64,000 nucleotides of DNA, taken from positions 1,133,501 to 1,197,500 of the forward strand of contig NZ_CP049249.1 in NCBI RefSeq assembly GCF_011046895.1. The letters run 5' to 3'. This document shows, piece after piece, positions 27,282 through 36,439 of the stretch. Both the position numbers and the translations under genes were made by a program. The notes beneath the pieces are model-generated. The model was not told the DNA's origin and did no database searches. It was given only the letters and a program-made list of their open reading frames with translations. The stretch comes from Rhizobium rhizoryzae. GTDB taxonomy: Bacteria; Pseudomonadota; Alphaproteobacteria; Rhizobiales; Rhizobiaceae. The stretch's first letter is position 1. Each line of letters opens with the position of its first letter.

Positions 27282-28394
27282 TCAGACGAAGGTCGAGGAG
27301 CGGCCGTCTTCCGTCTGAACGGTTGCGATCCGCAAGCCGCTCTGGTCGAAAAGATGCAAGGGAGCATTGGCGTAGGAAAGATAAATCGTATCGCCCGTAG
27401 AAATACGTCTTTGACCCGGAACGATGGCCAACAGTTTCGTTCCGAAAGCGGAAGCGTGAATGACGGTTTCTGAGCCCAGGGCCTCGACCAGTTGTACCTG
27501 AGCCGCAAATCCCGATTGATCATCCGACAGCGAGATGTGTTGCGGGCGAAGACCGACGGTAATCGGTGCGCCGGGAGCAACACCTTCAACGCTCTGAGGA
27601 AGATGGAGCACATCACCTTGCGCTGTGCGCAGCATCTGGGTGCCGTTGGAGCTTTCCAGGGCGCCTTCAATGAAGTTCATATGCGGTGCACCGATGAAGC
27701 CCGCGACAAATCGGTTCGCCGGTTGATTATAGAGATCGAGCGGCGTTCCAACCTGCTCGATGCGTCCAGCCCGCATGACCACGATCCGGTTTGCGAGTGT
27801 CATGGCTTCAACCTGATCATGGGTAACATAGATCATCGTCGATTTGAGGCGGGCATGAAGCGCTGCGATCTCGGCACGGGTCGAAACGCGCAGTTCCGCA
27901 TCGAGGTTGGAGAGAGGCTCGTCGAGCAGGAAGGCCGTGGGACGACGCACAATGGCCCGTCCGATGGCAACGCGCTGGCGCTGCCCGCCTGAGAGCTGGC
28001 CCGGACGGCGGTCCATATATTGCTCGATTTCCAGCATTCGGGCTGCTTCACCGATACGTTGCGTGATCTCGGCCTTGGGCATGCCTGCATTTTCCAGGCC
28101 GAAAGCGAGGTTCTGGCGCACTGTCATGTGCGGATAGAGCGCATAGGACTGGAATACCATAGCAAGACCACGATCTGCGGCCGATACGTCATTGACGCGC
28201 TCGCCGTTGATTGAGAGCTCCCCACCTGTGACTTTCTCCAGACCGGCTATGACGCGCAGAAGCGTCGACTTTCCGCAGCCGGATGGACCAACGAATACGA
28301 TGAACTCACCTTCGTTGATCGCAAGGTTGATGTCGTGGAGGACATTCACCGCACCATAGGACTTCTGGATGTTCGTGAGAGTGATGCTACCCAT
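27282..28394 (-). CDS. CUT1-type sugar ABC transporter ATPase (UgpC/MalK-like)
   Basis: A 370-residue ATPase with Walker A GPSGCGKST near residue 36, Q-loop, signature LSGGQRQRVAIGRAI, Walker B FLLDEPLSNLD and a switch histidine in THDQVEAMT. A C-terminal TOBE/regulatory domain follows (APHMNFIEG, LRPQHISLS). It powers the transporter formed with the two permeases and the binding protein upstream in the operon. The likely substrate is an unsaturated uronide oligosaccharide, judged from the neighbouring GH105 and kduI genes. Confidence 0.95.
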   Translation of the reverse strand: MGSITLTNIQKSYGAVNVLHDINLAINEGEFIVFVGPSGCGKSTLLRVIAGLEKVTGGELSINGERVNDVSAADRGLAMVFQSYALYPHMTVRQNLAFGLENAGMPKAEITQRIGEAARMLEIEQYMDRRPGQLSGGQRQRVAIGRAIVRRPTAFLLDEPLSNLDAELRVSTRAEIAALHARLKSTMIYVTHDQVEAMTLANRIVVMRAGRIEQVGTPLDLYNQPANRFVAGFIGAPHMNFIEGALESSNGTQMLRTAQGDVLHLPQSVEGVAPGAPITVGLRPQHISLSDDQSGFAAQVQLVEALGSETVIHASAFGTKLLAIVPGQRRISTGDTIYLSYANAPLHLFDQSGLRIATVQTEDGRSSTFV

Positions 28395-28404
28395 GTTGAT
28401 AATC

Positions 28405-29457
28405 CTATTTCAGTCCGGAGCCGGCGATGCCGGTGGTAATGAAGCGCTGGAGGAAGATGAAGACAACGACGACGGGGATCATGGTGACGACCGTCATGGC
28501 GAGAATGTAATGCCACTGCACATTCAGCTCTCCCGCATAAATGCTGAGACCAACCTGCAGCGTGTAAAGCTCGCGTCTGGACAGCACGATGAGCGGCCAG
28601 AGGAAGTCGTTCCAGCGCCAGACGACGGAGAAGATGGCGAGGACTGCAAGCGCGGGGGCAGTCAGCGGCACGATGATGCGCCAGTAGATCTGCCACTCGG
28701 ATGCCTTATCCATGCGGGCGGCATCAATCAGTTCATCCGGTATCGTCAGCATATACTGTCGCAGGATGAAGACGCCTGTCGGCGTTGCAACGGTGGGCAA
28801 AATGACGCCCCACAGGCTGTTGAACAGACCAACCGTCGAGATGATCGAGTAGAGCGGAACGAGGATAACCGAAAGCGGTACCATCAGCGTGGCGAGGATT
28901 GTCAGCATGGCCAGATTTCGGCCCTTGAACTCGTATTTCGAGAGCGCGAAAGCAGCCATGGAATTGACGATGAGGGTGATCAGTGTCGCCGTCACGGTTA
29001 CGAAGACAGAATTCCACAGATAGCGGAAGAAATCGAACTGCATGAAGGGCTGCGTGTAGTTTTCCGTGGCGAAGGAAACTTCACGCACCGGCTGCCGATC
29101 ACCAATGTTGACCTTGATGATTTCGCCCGGTGCCTTCGGGTCGACCATCTGGCTGACAATGCCGATACGGCGAACCTCTGCCAGAACCCGGGTCGAGCCG
29201 TCGGGCATCTTCGCATTGTAAAGCATCAGCGGCTTTTCATAGCCTTCGACCTTCACCTGCTGGGTGACATAGGGGAGAATGCTAGGCGGAAATTCCGCAA
29301 GCCCTTGCGGTGTCTTGAAAGAGGAGAAGGCAAGCCAGACGGCAGGCCCGAACATGATGAACAGGCCGCCGATCAACCAGACCCAGGTCACGATATCGGT
29401 CCAGTGCCAGCCCTTGCCACCCTTGCGGCGCGTAAGAAAGCGGATCGCGGCGCTCAT
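28405..29457 (-). CDS. CUT1-type ABC permease, MalG-like
   Basis: A 350-residue inner-membrane permease with six predicted helices. The EAA coupling loop reads DAARMDKASEWQIYWRIIVPL. It carries a periplasmic insertion of about 100 residues after the first helix (from about residue 48), longer than in most MalG-type permeases of roughly 280 residues, and in this it resembles TogN-like oligogalacturonide permeases. The start shares one base with the stop of the partner permease gene. Confidence 0.93.
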   Translation of the reverse strand: MSAAIRFLTRRKGGKGWHWTDIVTWVWLIGGLFIMFGPAVWLAFSSFKTPQGLAEFPPSILPYVTQQVKVEGYEKPLMLYNAKMPDGSTRVLAEVRRIGIVSQMVDPKAPGEIIKVNIGDRQPVREVSFATENYTQPFMQFDFFRYLWNSVFVTVTATLITLIVNSMAAFALSKYEFKGRNLAMLTILATLMVPLSVILVPLYSIISTVGLFNSLWGVILPTVATPTGVFILRQYMLTIPDELIDAARMDKASEWQIYWRIIVPLTAPALAVLAIFSVVWRWNDFLWPLIVLSRRELYTLQVGLSIYAGELNVQWHYILAMTVVTMIPVVVVFIFLQRFITTGIAGSGLK

Positions 29458-30503
29458 CAGCGTTTCCCCTTGTTTTCATTCTTGCGGCCAATGCCGAGTT
29501 GCACGAGTGTCAGCACGACCAGAACAAGCCCCATGAGGATGGATGCTGCCGCGGCAAGGCCTGCATTGCGGGGTTGCGAGACGAATCCGGTTTCATAAAT
29601 ATACTGCGTCAGGAACAGCGTGCTGGTGCCGGGGCCGCCACCGGTCAGGACGAAGACCTCGTCGAAGACCTGCACGGCGCGAATGAGTGCGAGCACGACG
29701 ACGACCAGAAGGTTCGGCATCAGGAGCGGCAACGTGATGCGCCAGAAGATGCGGGCTGGCTTGGTGCCATCCATTTCCGCCGCTTCGTAGAGATCTTTCG
29801 GAATTGCCTGGAGGCCTGCGAGAAGGATGAGCGTGTAGAAGCCCATATGCGCCCAGATCGAAACACCAACTGCCGCAGCGAATGCGAAGGTACGGTCCGA
29901 TAGCCAGGTGTAGGGTTCGAAACCCATGGGATAGAGGGCGAAATTCAGAAGCCCTTGCCGTTGCAGGATCCATTTCCAGATCAGGCCGACGACGACCGGC
30001 GACAAAAGGACCGGAAAAAAGAACACCGCACGCCAGAAGGAGCGGGCCATCAGTTCCCGGTTGAGGATCAGCGCTGTGATGAGCGAGAACAGGATCAGAA
30101 GCGAAACTTGCAGAACGACGAACCAGAAGGTGTTGCCGACAGCCGTCCAGAACGCATCTTCCTGGCAGGACATCGGATCCAGATAGCTTTTGCAGTCGAA
30201 AAGCTTTGCGTATTGATCTGTTCCGACAAAGCTTCTTTCTGACAGGAACAGTGCGGAGCCGCCGGTCATCGAGTAGATCAGGTTGATGATGATTGGCAGC
30301 AGAACGAAGACGCCGAAGATGAGCATGTTCGGCGCGAGAAAGAACGCGGCCATGCCACCTATGCCGGCGCGCTTTTGCAGCAGGCGCAGCGGTCGGTCGG
30401 CCAATCCCATGATGAAGTGGACGGGCGCAAGCACGACGGACGACCAGTCTGTTTTCGGCTTGAGCTGCCCGGTTCGCGGCGGCGTATGGGAAGGCGAAGA
30501 CAT
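29457..30503 (-). CDS. CUT1-type ABC permease, MalF-like
   Basis: A 348-residue permease with six predicted helices and the EAA loop EAAEMDGTKPARIFWRITLPLL. It has a cytoplasmic N-terminus of about 50 residues before the first helix, as in many TogM/UgpA-type permeases. It forms the channel with the MalG-like partner. About 100 bases containing a strong hairpin separate it from the binding-protein gene. Confidence 0.93.
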   Translation of the reverse strand: MSSPSHTPPRTGQLKPKTDWSSVVLAPVHFIMGLADRPLRLLQKRAGIGGMAAFFLAPNMLIFGVFVLLPIIINLIYSMTGGSALFLSERSFVGTDQYAKLFDCKSYLDPMSCQEDAFWTAVGNTFWFVVLQVSLLILFSLITALILNRELMARSFWRAVFFFPVLLSPVVVGLIWKWILQRQGLLNFALYPMGFEPYTWLSDRTFAFAAAVGVSIWAHMGFYTLILLAGLQAIPKDLYEAAEMDGTKPARIFWRITLPLLMPNLLVVVVLALIRAVQVFDEVFVLTGGGPGTSTLFLTQYIYETGFVSQPRNAGLAAAASILMGLVLVVLTLVQLGIGRKNENKGKR

Positions 30504-30556
30504 GGCGTCATTCCTCTTGCGCTGATTTTGCCCGGCTATCGATGCCCGACCGAGAA

Positions 30557-30589
30557 ACGGCCGCCGCCTCTCGTGGCGGCAGCGGCCGT
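30557..30589 (-). terminator. Strong intra-operon hairpin (attenuator or mRNA stabiliser)
   Basis: ACGGCCGCCGCC pairs with GGCGGC-A-GCGGCCGT around a loop of about six bases, a very GC-rich stem. It stands between the binding-protein stop and the first permease. Read on the minus strand it is followed only by TTTC, so read-through is expected. Such hairpins commonly give high binding-protein and lower permease expression. Confidence 0.6.
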
Positions 30590-30609
30590 GATTTCACCTG
30601 AATGAAGGA

Positions 30610-31872
30610 TCAGAGACCGGATGCCTTGACCTTTTCCGCGACATCGCTGTCGATGCGGGTAAAGGCATCTTCTTTCGACATCTCACCGGCAACCGCCTGG
30701 GCTGTGCGGGTGACCACGGCGCCGTACATGGTGTCGGACCAGCGCCAGCCGGGCATCTTGTTGGCAAGGTCGGACGTCGTCTTGGTCGCGTTGACGAAGG
30801 TGTTCAAGGCTTCCTTGACCAGAGCACTGTCGGTCTTGAAGTTGACACCCTCGGCAATCACGCCCTTATGCGCGGGCAGGAACAGGGTACGCTCGGAGAA
30901 TTCCTTCACGATGTCCTTGCGCGCCAGATAGTCCATGACCTTGGCGACTTCCTTGGCGTTCTTGGTATACTTCACAGCTACAAGTGCTGCGCCACCAGGA
31001 AGGCCTGTGCAGGCCGCCGGACCGCAGGGGCTTCCCGTCGCAACCCAATCGAAATTGGTGCCGATCTTCTTTGCGAAATTCGGGACCTGCCACGAGCCTG
31101 CGTAGTAGAATGCAACCTGACCGTTGATGAAGTCATCCGCAGCAGCGCGATAGGATTGTCCAGCGGCCGAGACCCAGACGTCCTTCGACATCGTGCCGTC
31201 CTTTGACCAATCCACGAACTTCCCGAGGAAGCCCTTTGCGCCAGCGTCGAGCGGAGCAGGCTTGCCGTCCTTGCCGATGTAGTTGGCGCCGTTGGAAATG
31301 GCCGGGCCGGTGATGCGGTGACCCGAACGGTCCATCGCCATCGGATAAGGGATCTGCTGGCTCTGCGCGACCTTCTTTGCCGCCGCTGCCCACTCATCCC
31401 AGGTGGCCTTCGGGCCCGGAAGCGGGACATTCGCTTGCTCGAAAAGGGTCTTGTTGGCGAAGCCGCCGGTCAGTGTCAGCTGCGTCATAAAGCCGGAAAT
31501 CTGGTTGGAGCCGTCCGGGCGCATCCAGTCTGCATTGGCGCCGAAGTTTTCGTCCCAGTATTTTGCATCCGCCACCAGCGGGCGCAGATCCAGCCAGTGC
31601 TTCGCCAGATCCTTGATCGCGGTCACGCGGGCGATATCCGGGCCGTTACCGGCTTCCAGCTGAACCGGGAGCTGCTCCTTGATGACGCTGTAGGCGACAT
31701 TATCAACGATGACGTTGATGCCGGGGTTTTCCTTCATGAACCTGTTGACGAGATCCTGGAAGACTTCTCCCTCGATACCATCCGAATACCACATGATGCG
31801 GACATCGCCCGCATGGGCCGTGGTGGCCAGCAACGCCAAAGCGGATGCTGCAAAAAGCGACTTCAATGCCAT
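30610..31872 (-). CDS. Extracellular solute-binding protein family 1 (CUT1)
   Basis: A 420-residue periplasmic receptor. The signal peptide is about residues 1-21 (LALLATTAHAG). It then has the family-1 start DVRIMWYSDGIEGEVFQDLVNRF, the hinge region and aromatic-rich binding segments (FYYAGSWQVPNF, GWRWSDTMYG). It delivers the sugar to the MalF/MalG-like permeases. By operon context the ligand is probably an unsaturated di- or oligo-uronide from pectin or rhamnogalacturonan. Confidence 0.93.
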   Translation of the reverse strand: MALKSLFAASALALLATTAHAGDVRIMWYSDGIEGEVFQDLVNRFMKENPGINVIVDNVAYSVIKEQLPVQLEAGNGPDIARVTAIKDLAKHWLDLRPLVADAKYWDENFGANADWMRPDGSNQISGFMTQLTLTGGFANKTLFEQANVPLPGPKATWDEWAAAAKKVAQSQQIPYPMAMDRSGHRITGPAISNGANYIGKDGKPAPLDAGAKGFLGKFVDWSKDGTMSKDVWVSAAGQSYRAAADDFINGQVAFYYAGSWQVPNFAKKIGTNFDWVATGSPCGPAACTGLPGGAALVAVKYTKNAKEVAKVMDYLARKDIVKEFSERTLFLPAHKGVIAEGVNFKTDSALVKEALNTFVNATKTTSDLANKMPGWRWSDTMYGAVVTRTAQAVAGEMSKEDAFTRIDSDVAEKVKASGL

Positions 31873-31919
31873 TGTCTTTCCTCCTCCGATTGGGCAGATC
31901 CTCCATCCGCCCGGCTTGT

Positions 31920-34391
31920 TTACAGGTCGATCGCTTGGCCCTTTACGGTGTAATCCTCGCGTCGAAGTGTTCTGCCTTCCGCCTCGACCGAGCCGTCGGC
32001 CAAGAACCGGACAGGCCCGTAATCAGGGTCGTTGACGGTGAATATTCCATCATTCTCAACCATCGCCAAGTCGCCATAGCGCGCCTCGGCCTCCGTCAAT
32101 CCGTCACCTTCGGTGAGACGGACGATCCAGCGCGTCTTGCGCCCTCGAATACGGAGCTCAGCGCCTGCGGACGGGCCTTCATGGACCTGCGACAGCGTAT
32201 CGCTCGCAATCAGAAGTGCTATGCCTCGACCGCTGCGGGCGATGGCTTTGTTTCCAGCAATCTTGACGTCGTCGAATTCGGCCTTCGGGAACCACGCATG
32301 GGAGAAGTCAGGTTGCTCCTCATGCACGTCGAAATCCACCACCGCCAGACCGCGGTACTGCTGCACCCTGGGTACCGAGCCGCAACCACCCCAGTAGGAT
32401 GGACGCCCGTAGCCGAGCTGGATGATTTCACCGGGATGGTTGATCCAGATCGCTGCCTCGGGCTTTTCGCCGATACGCAGGTGCAGAACGGTTTCCTGAT
32501 AGCCCCAGTCCTTCCAGCGGTAGTGGACTGCGGAACCCATCGCATAGTGCTCGCCCTTGTAGTGGTAGAGCGCGGCAAAACTATCCTGACCCTGTGCAAA
32601 GCGCCATTCCTGATGCTTGGCGCGACGGTGGCTGGCGATGGCTGCCAGTTCTTCCGGCACCACGAGGCCGTGATCCCGAAGGCAGACGGCGAGCTGAGGC
32701 AGAGCGTGAACGCGGCGTCCATACCAGCCCTTGCCCCAGAGAAGACGCGCAACCGCAGAAAGCTCCAGCGAGCGACCGGCGCAGAGCGTGTGTTCGTAGG
32801 AGCGGCCCTGTGCTGCCGTCAGCATGCCATGATGGGCGGAGCGAGCGACGATTTCGCACAGACGGATGATGCCAGCCTTGGCGCGGTCCGCGATATCCTT
32901 GTCCGGCGAAAGTGCTGCCAGCGCCGTCAGGCCCTTCAGATCGATCGGGAAATAAGGTGCGGAGTTGAACTCGGCCATTTCCCAGTGTTCGAAATGGTCG
33001 AGCCATGCGCGCACCCGCTCGGCTCCGATTTTTGCCTGTTCGGAACCCTTGCGGCCAGACCGCACGAAGGTCGCATCCGGCAACAGATGTCCTGCCAGAT
33101 AGCACGAGGTGTGGAAGAGCAGCGCGTGGTTTTCGGAGAAGTACCACTGAACGTCGTTGCCCGGCTCATCCATCCAATAGCGATAGTTGAGGATTGCGCC
33201 GTCGATACGATCGCGTGTCTTTTGGTTGATATCCTTGCCCCAGACGGTGCGCGACCAAATGAGCGGGACCAGCGAGAAATCGGCGCAATCATGGCAATCT
33301 TCGATGGAAGGCAGGATCTCCTCGATCATTGCATCGGTATCGCTTCCGGCGCGACCGCTTGCCAGCCGTGCGAAGGCGCGCACGGTATCGCGCTCGGAGT
33401 GCTCGGAGACTTCGGTTAACGTCTCGATGACACGGTCCTGAAGCGAAGCCGGAGCCTGACCCTGGCGCTCCGCATGGCAAATCTCCACGCCAAGCGGGCG
33501 CGCCGCGACAAAGCCGCCAGCATCCAGCCTGATGCGGAAATGGCGGAAATCTGCCGGTGCGCTTTCTGCGGAGCCGAGATTGAGGCTCGTTGCGCCAGCG
33601 GGCAGCTTGAAATCGTGATCGAAGCGTTCGCGCGACATGAAATCGCCTTCGACCGCGACATTGACCTCGACGGCCACGGGCAACGGCTTGGCGAATAGCA
33701 GCGTGATATCGCCACTGAAATAGGCGGGGCGATCAAGATGCATGCCTTCCAATGCGTTCTCGATACTTTCGGCAACAGAGCCTTCCACCGGAACCGGGAT
33801 CGCGATCTTCGCGGACGGTCCGGCCAGATAGTCGAACTGATAGAAGTACCGTGCGTCGCGTTCCGCAAGATCATCGAAAAACAGCGTAATCTCGTTCAGC
33901 CCGGGCTTGAGGTCGAGTTCAAACTCCTGCTTCGTTTCCAGATTGCGGCCATAGGGTGCCATCCATCCGATTTCCTGACCGTTCAGGAAAAGGACCGCGC
34001 CGCCGCAGGTGCCGAGACGAATACGAGCTGTCCCTGCTTCGCTGACCTCGAGATAGGTGCGGGCCCAGGTTGCCAGACGGGTAGGACGGAACCAGAAACC
34101 GGACAGATCGACACGCGGAGAGCCGAACGGCAGCCACCACTGCTTTGCCTCGAAGGACCCACGCACATCTGGTCGTTTGCCGCGATAGGTTTCTGCAAAG
34201 AGGGTGCGGCACGGATATTCGTGCGGAATGAAATTCTTATGTTTGGTCAGGAAGAAGAAGGGGTCCATTTCGCCCTTCATCGGCTGATCGACCACATCAA
34301 AGCGGTCTTCCATCGTCGCGCCGAGCTGCCAGTACCGCACCGGCTCACCCGCGTTCAAAGTCTTGCGCATGTAGTTCTGTTCTGTCGTCAT
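31920..34391 (-). CDS. Large unrecognised protein, possible carbohydrate lyase or hydrolase
   Basis: An 823-residue protein without signal peptide. Residues about 100-180 look like a beta-sandwich carbohydrate-binding domain (RTYLEVSEAGTARIRLGTCG). Residues about 320-580 look alpha-helical and could form an alpha/alpha toroid, with the motif YFSENHALLFHTSCYLAGHLLPD (N421, H422), HH at 520-521 and GRSYE at 529-533. Residues about 590-823 look beta-rich. This order and an Asn/His/Tyr set recall toroid polysaccharide lyases, but I could not assign a family. It is translationally coupled to kduI (ATGA overlap), so a cytoplasmic role on unsaturated uronides is likely. The catalytic suggestion is inference only. 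Confidence 0.85.
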   Translation of the reverse strand: MTTEQNYMRKTLNAGEPVRYWQLGATMEDRFDVVDQPMKGEMDPFFFLTKHKNFIPHEYPCRTLFAETYRGKRPDVRGSFEAKQWWLPFGSPRVDLSGFWFRPTRLATWARTYLEVSEAGTARIRLGTCGGAVLFLNGQEIGWMAPYGRNLETKQEFELDLKPGLNEITLFFDDLAERDARYFYQFDYLAGPSAKIAIPVPVEGSVAESIENALEGMHLDRPAYFSGDITLLFAKPLPVAVEVNVAVEGDFMSRERFDHDFKLPAGATSLNLGSAESAPADFRHFRIRLDAGGFVAARPLGVEICHAERQGQAPASLQDRVIETLTEVSEHSERDTVRAFARLASGRAGSDTDAMIEEILPSIEDCHDCADFSLVPLIWSRTVWGKDINQKTRDRIDGAILNYRYWMDEPGNDVQWYFSENHALLFHTSCYLAGHLLPDATFVRSGRKGSEQAKIGAERVRAWLDHFEHWEMAEFNSAPYFPIDLKGLTALAALSPDKDIADRAKAGIIRLCEIVARSAHHGMLTAAQGRSYEHTLCAGRSLELSAVARLLWGKGWYGRRVHALPQLAVCLRDHGLVVPEELAAIASHRRAKHQEWRFAQGQDSFAALYHYKGEHYAMGSAVHYRWKDWGYQETVLHLRIGEKPEAAIWINHPGEIIQLGYGRPSYWGGCGSVPRVQQYRGLAVVDFDVHEEQPDFSHAWFPKAEFDDVKIAGNKAIARSGRGIALLIASDTLSQVHEGPSAGAELRIRGRKTRWIVRLTEGDGLTEAEARYGDLAMVENDGIFTVNDPDYGPVRFLADGSVEAEGRTLRREDYTVKGQAIDL

Positions 34392-35224
34392 TTCAGATCC
34401 GCCACGGCCACCGGGGCCACATCGTTGTATTCCTGGTTCTCGCCGGTCATGCCCCAGACAAAGCCATAGGGGCCTGTGCCTGCGCCCATGTGGATGGACC
34501 ATGCCGGAGAAAGCACCGCGTTGCCGTTTGCTACAATGAGGTTGCGCGTTTCGTCCGGCCTTCCCATCAGGTGGATGACGCGATCTTCCGCTGCCATGTC
34601 GAAGTAGCAATAGGCTTCCATCCGCCGTTCATGCAGGTGCGGCGGCATGGTATTCCACACGCTGCCTTCAGCCAGATCCGTGATGCCCATCAAAAGCAGG
34701 CAGGACGGAGCAACCTGCGGGTGAATATACATACGCAGGTTTCGCTTGTTGGAGCGCTTCTGATCGCCCAGTTCGAGCAGCTTCGATTCGCCCCGCTTGA
34801 TCAGGCGATGCGGGAAATCAGCACCCGCCGGGACGGAGTTCATGTAGAAGCGCGCGGGCTCATCGGCACTGTTCGATTGAACGGTAATGGTCTGTGCGCC
34901 TCGGCCCACATAGAGCACATCGCGGTTGTCGAGTTTGTACGTCTCGCCGTCGACGGTTACGCTGCCTGCACCGCCGAGATTGGCAATGCCCATCTCTCGT
35001 GCGGAGAGAAGATAGGGTGTTCCAATATCTTCGCCTGACCCGAAGGTGAGGGGAGATGTTGTCGGAACTGCGCCGCCGAGGATCAGCCGGTCGACATGAG
35101 TGTAGACAAAGGTTGTCTGACCCAGCTGAAACAGATCCTCGACAAGAAACGCATCGCGCAGCTTCTGTGTGTCGTAGGTCTTGATGTCTGCCGGAGCGGC
35201 ACCGTAGAGAACGCGCATGATCAT
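34388..35224 (-). CDS. kduI: 5-dehydro-4-deoxy-D-glucuronate isomerase
   Basis: KduI converts 5-keto-4-deoxyuronate, the product of pectin lyases and unsaturated uronyl hydrolases, to 3-deoxy-D-glycero-2,5-hexodiulosonate. Starting at ATG 35224 the protein is 278 residues, the standard length. The four zinc ligands fall at H196, H198, E203 and H245, the same positions as in E. coli KduI. The ATG overlaps the stop of the GH105 gene (ATGA), and the next gene overlaps its end in the same way. No kduD is adjacent; the idnO-type SDR at 12017-12775 is a possible substitute. Confidence 0.97.
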   Translation of the reverse strand: MIMRVLYGAAPADIKTYDTQKLRDAFLVEDLFQLGQTTFVYTHVDRLILGGAVPTTSPLTFGSGEDIGTPYLLSAREMGIANLGGAGSVTVDGETYKLDNRDVLYVGRGAQTITVQSNSADEPARFYMNSVPAGADFPHRLIKRGESKLLELGDQKRSNKRNLRMYIHPQVAPSCLLLMGITDLAEGSVWNTMPPHLHERRMEAYCYFDMAAEDRVIHLMGRPDETRNLIVANGNAVLSPAWSIHMGAGTGPYGFVWGMTGENQEYNDVAPVAVADLK

Positions 35225-36321
35225 GCCGCCACCTCGGAAGCATTCACATGGTTGAGGGCTTCCGACAGGCAAAGGATTGAGAGGGCTTGCCCGTACCCGG
35301 TCGGCTGTATCGGAATGTCCTTATAGAATTGCAGGTCATGGCCCATGCGGGTGCCGTAGGACACGTTGAGTACGGTTCCGTTTGCGTCGATGTTGCGAAG
35401 GACAAACTCGACTGCCCGGAGGCCTGCTGTTTTCCAGCTCTCGTCCCCATATCCCAGGCGATAGGCTTTCAGCAGGCCGTAGCCAATCCCCGCAGTTGCC
35501 GAGGTTTCCTCGTAAGATGTCTGGTCGTCGAGCAGGGTGCGCCAGGCGCCGCTCTCGGCTTGCAGGGGAAGCAGGGCGTTCACCTGGGCCGTCAATACGC
35601 CGAGAAGGAAGTCCCGCACCGAAGTGGGAAGTTCGGCCAGATCGAAGAGATCCAGAATACCAGCCGTAATCCACGCATTGCCACGCGCCCAGCGTGCGCG
35701 GGCGAAATTGTGGCGTCCATTGAACGTCCAGCCATGGAACCACAGGCCGGTTTCCGGATCTGAAAGATAGCGCGCGTGTACGAGGAACTGGCGCGCCGCT
35801 TCATCGACCAGTTCCTTGCGGCCACTTGCCTGACCGTAGGAGGCCAGAAACAGCGCGACCATATAAAGCGTGTCGTCCCACAACTCGTCGTCGTTCACCT
35901 TGTCGGAGACGTGGTGCTCGAATGCACCTTCCTGGGTTCGACCCATCTCAGTGATGACGCGGCTTGCCCAGGTGTCCAGCGTCTCTTTCCAGCGGTCATC
36001 CTGCGTTTCGCGCCAGAGCACGGAAAGGCCAAGCATGGGTGCCGTCGTGTTGACGTTCAGCTTTGGCAGGCCGGCTGCCAGCCGCCGCTCATACCAGCCC
36101 TCGATCAGGGCCTTCAGATCATCCCGACCCGTGAACTGCCAAAGGCGAATGATGCCATAGAGCCCAACGCCCTGCGGCCATTCCCAGCTGTCGAATGAAA
36201 TGTAATCTCCTGCCGTGCCATCAAGGTTCGGCTCGTGAAAACGACCGTCGTTTTTCAGGCCAGTTATCCCGGCGACAAGCCGATCGAGATTGGCAAGAAT
36301 GGTATCGCCATTCAGGGCCAT
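35221..36321 (-). CDS. GH105 unsaturated rhamnogalacturonyl/uronyl hydrolase
   Basis: A 366-residue cytoplasmic alpha/alpha-barrel hydrolase of the YteR/YesR type, which removes the unsaturated uronic acid from lyase-generated oligosaccharides. The catalytic aspartate is in LWDDTLYM (D149/D150), the partner histidine in LWFHGW (H196), and RWARGNAW (210-217) and SATAGIGYGLL complete the family pattern. No signal peptide is present from ATG 36321, which has GGAGG 6 bases upstream. It is the first gene of the operon and feeds KduI. Confidence 0.94.
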   Translation of the reverse strand: MALNGDTILANLDRLVAGITGLKNDGRFHEPNLDGTAGDYISFDSWEWPQGVGLYGIIRLWQFTGRDDLKALIEGWYERRLAAGLPKLNVNTTAPMLGLSVLWRETQDDRWKETLDTWASRVITEMGRTQEGAFEHHVSDKVNDDELWDDTLYMVALFLASYGQASGRKELVDEAARQFLVHARYLSDPETGLWFHGWTFNGRHNFARARWARGNAWITAGILDLFDLAELPTSVRDFLLGVLTAQVNALLPLQAESGAWRTLLDDQTSYEETSATAGIGYGLLKAYRLGYGDESWKTAGLRAVEFVLRNIDANGTVLNVSYGTRMGHDLQFYKDIPIQPTGYGQALSILCLSEALNHVNASEVAA

Positions 36322-36389
36322 GGTGTCCTCCTGCGTCCGCCTCTCCCAAGGCGTCATGTATGAGCAAGAAGAAATCATCACGAAAATCA

Positions 36390-36426
36390 TTGCGCAAGCT
36401 GAAAATTTTTTGCAATTTGCTGCAAA
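36390..36426. promoter_or_regulatory. Candidate operator region between the GH105 operon and its LacI gene
   Basis: Two inverted repeats lie in the 118-base divergent spacer: TTGCGCAA (36390-36397, perfect, central CG) and TTTGCA-ATTTGC-TGCAAA (36409-36426). Either could bind the adjacent LacI-type regulator. No second copy of these sites was found in the window, so this is tentative. Confidence 0.4.
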
Positions 36427-36439
36427 CGCGAGATGACTC

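Noticed and set aside
28369..29598. A 409-residue plus-strand frame opposite the CUT1 permease genes
   Set aside because: The opposite strand encodes permeases with EAA loops and correct operon spacing; the plus-strand translation is charge-rich with no recognisable domain.
31845..33419. A 524-residue plus-strand frame opposite the 823-residue protein
   Set aside because: The minus-strand gene is coupled to kduI by an ATGA overlap; the plus frame has no RBS or domain and would lie inside an operon.
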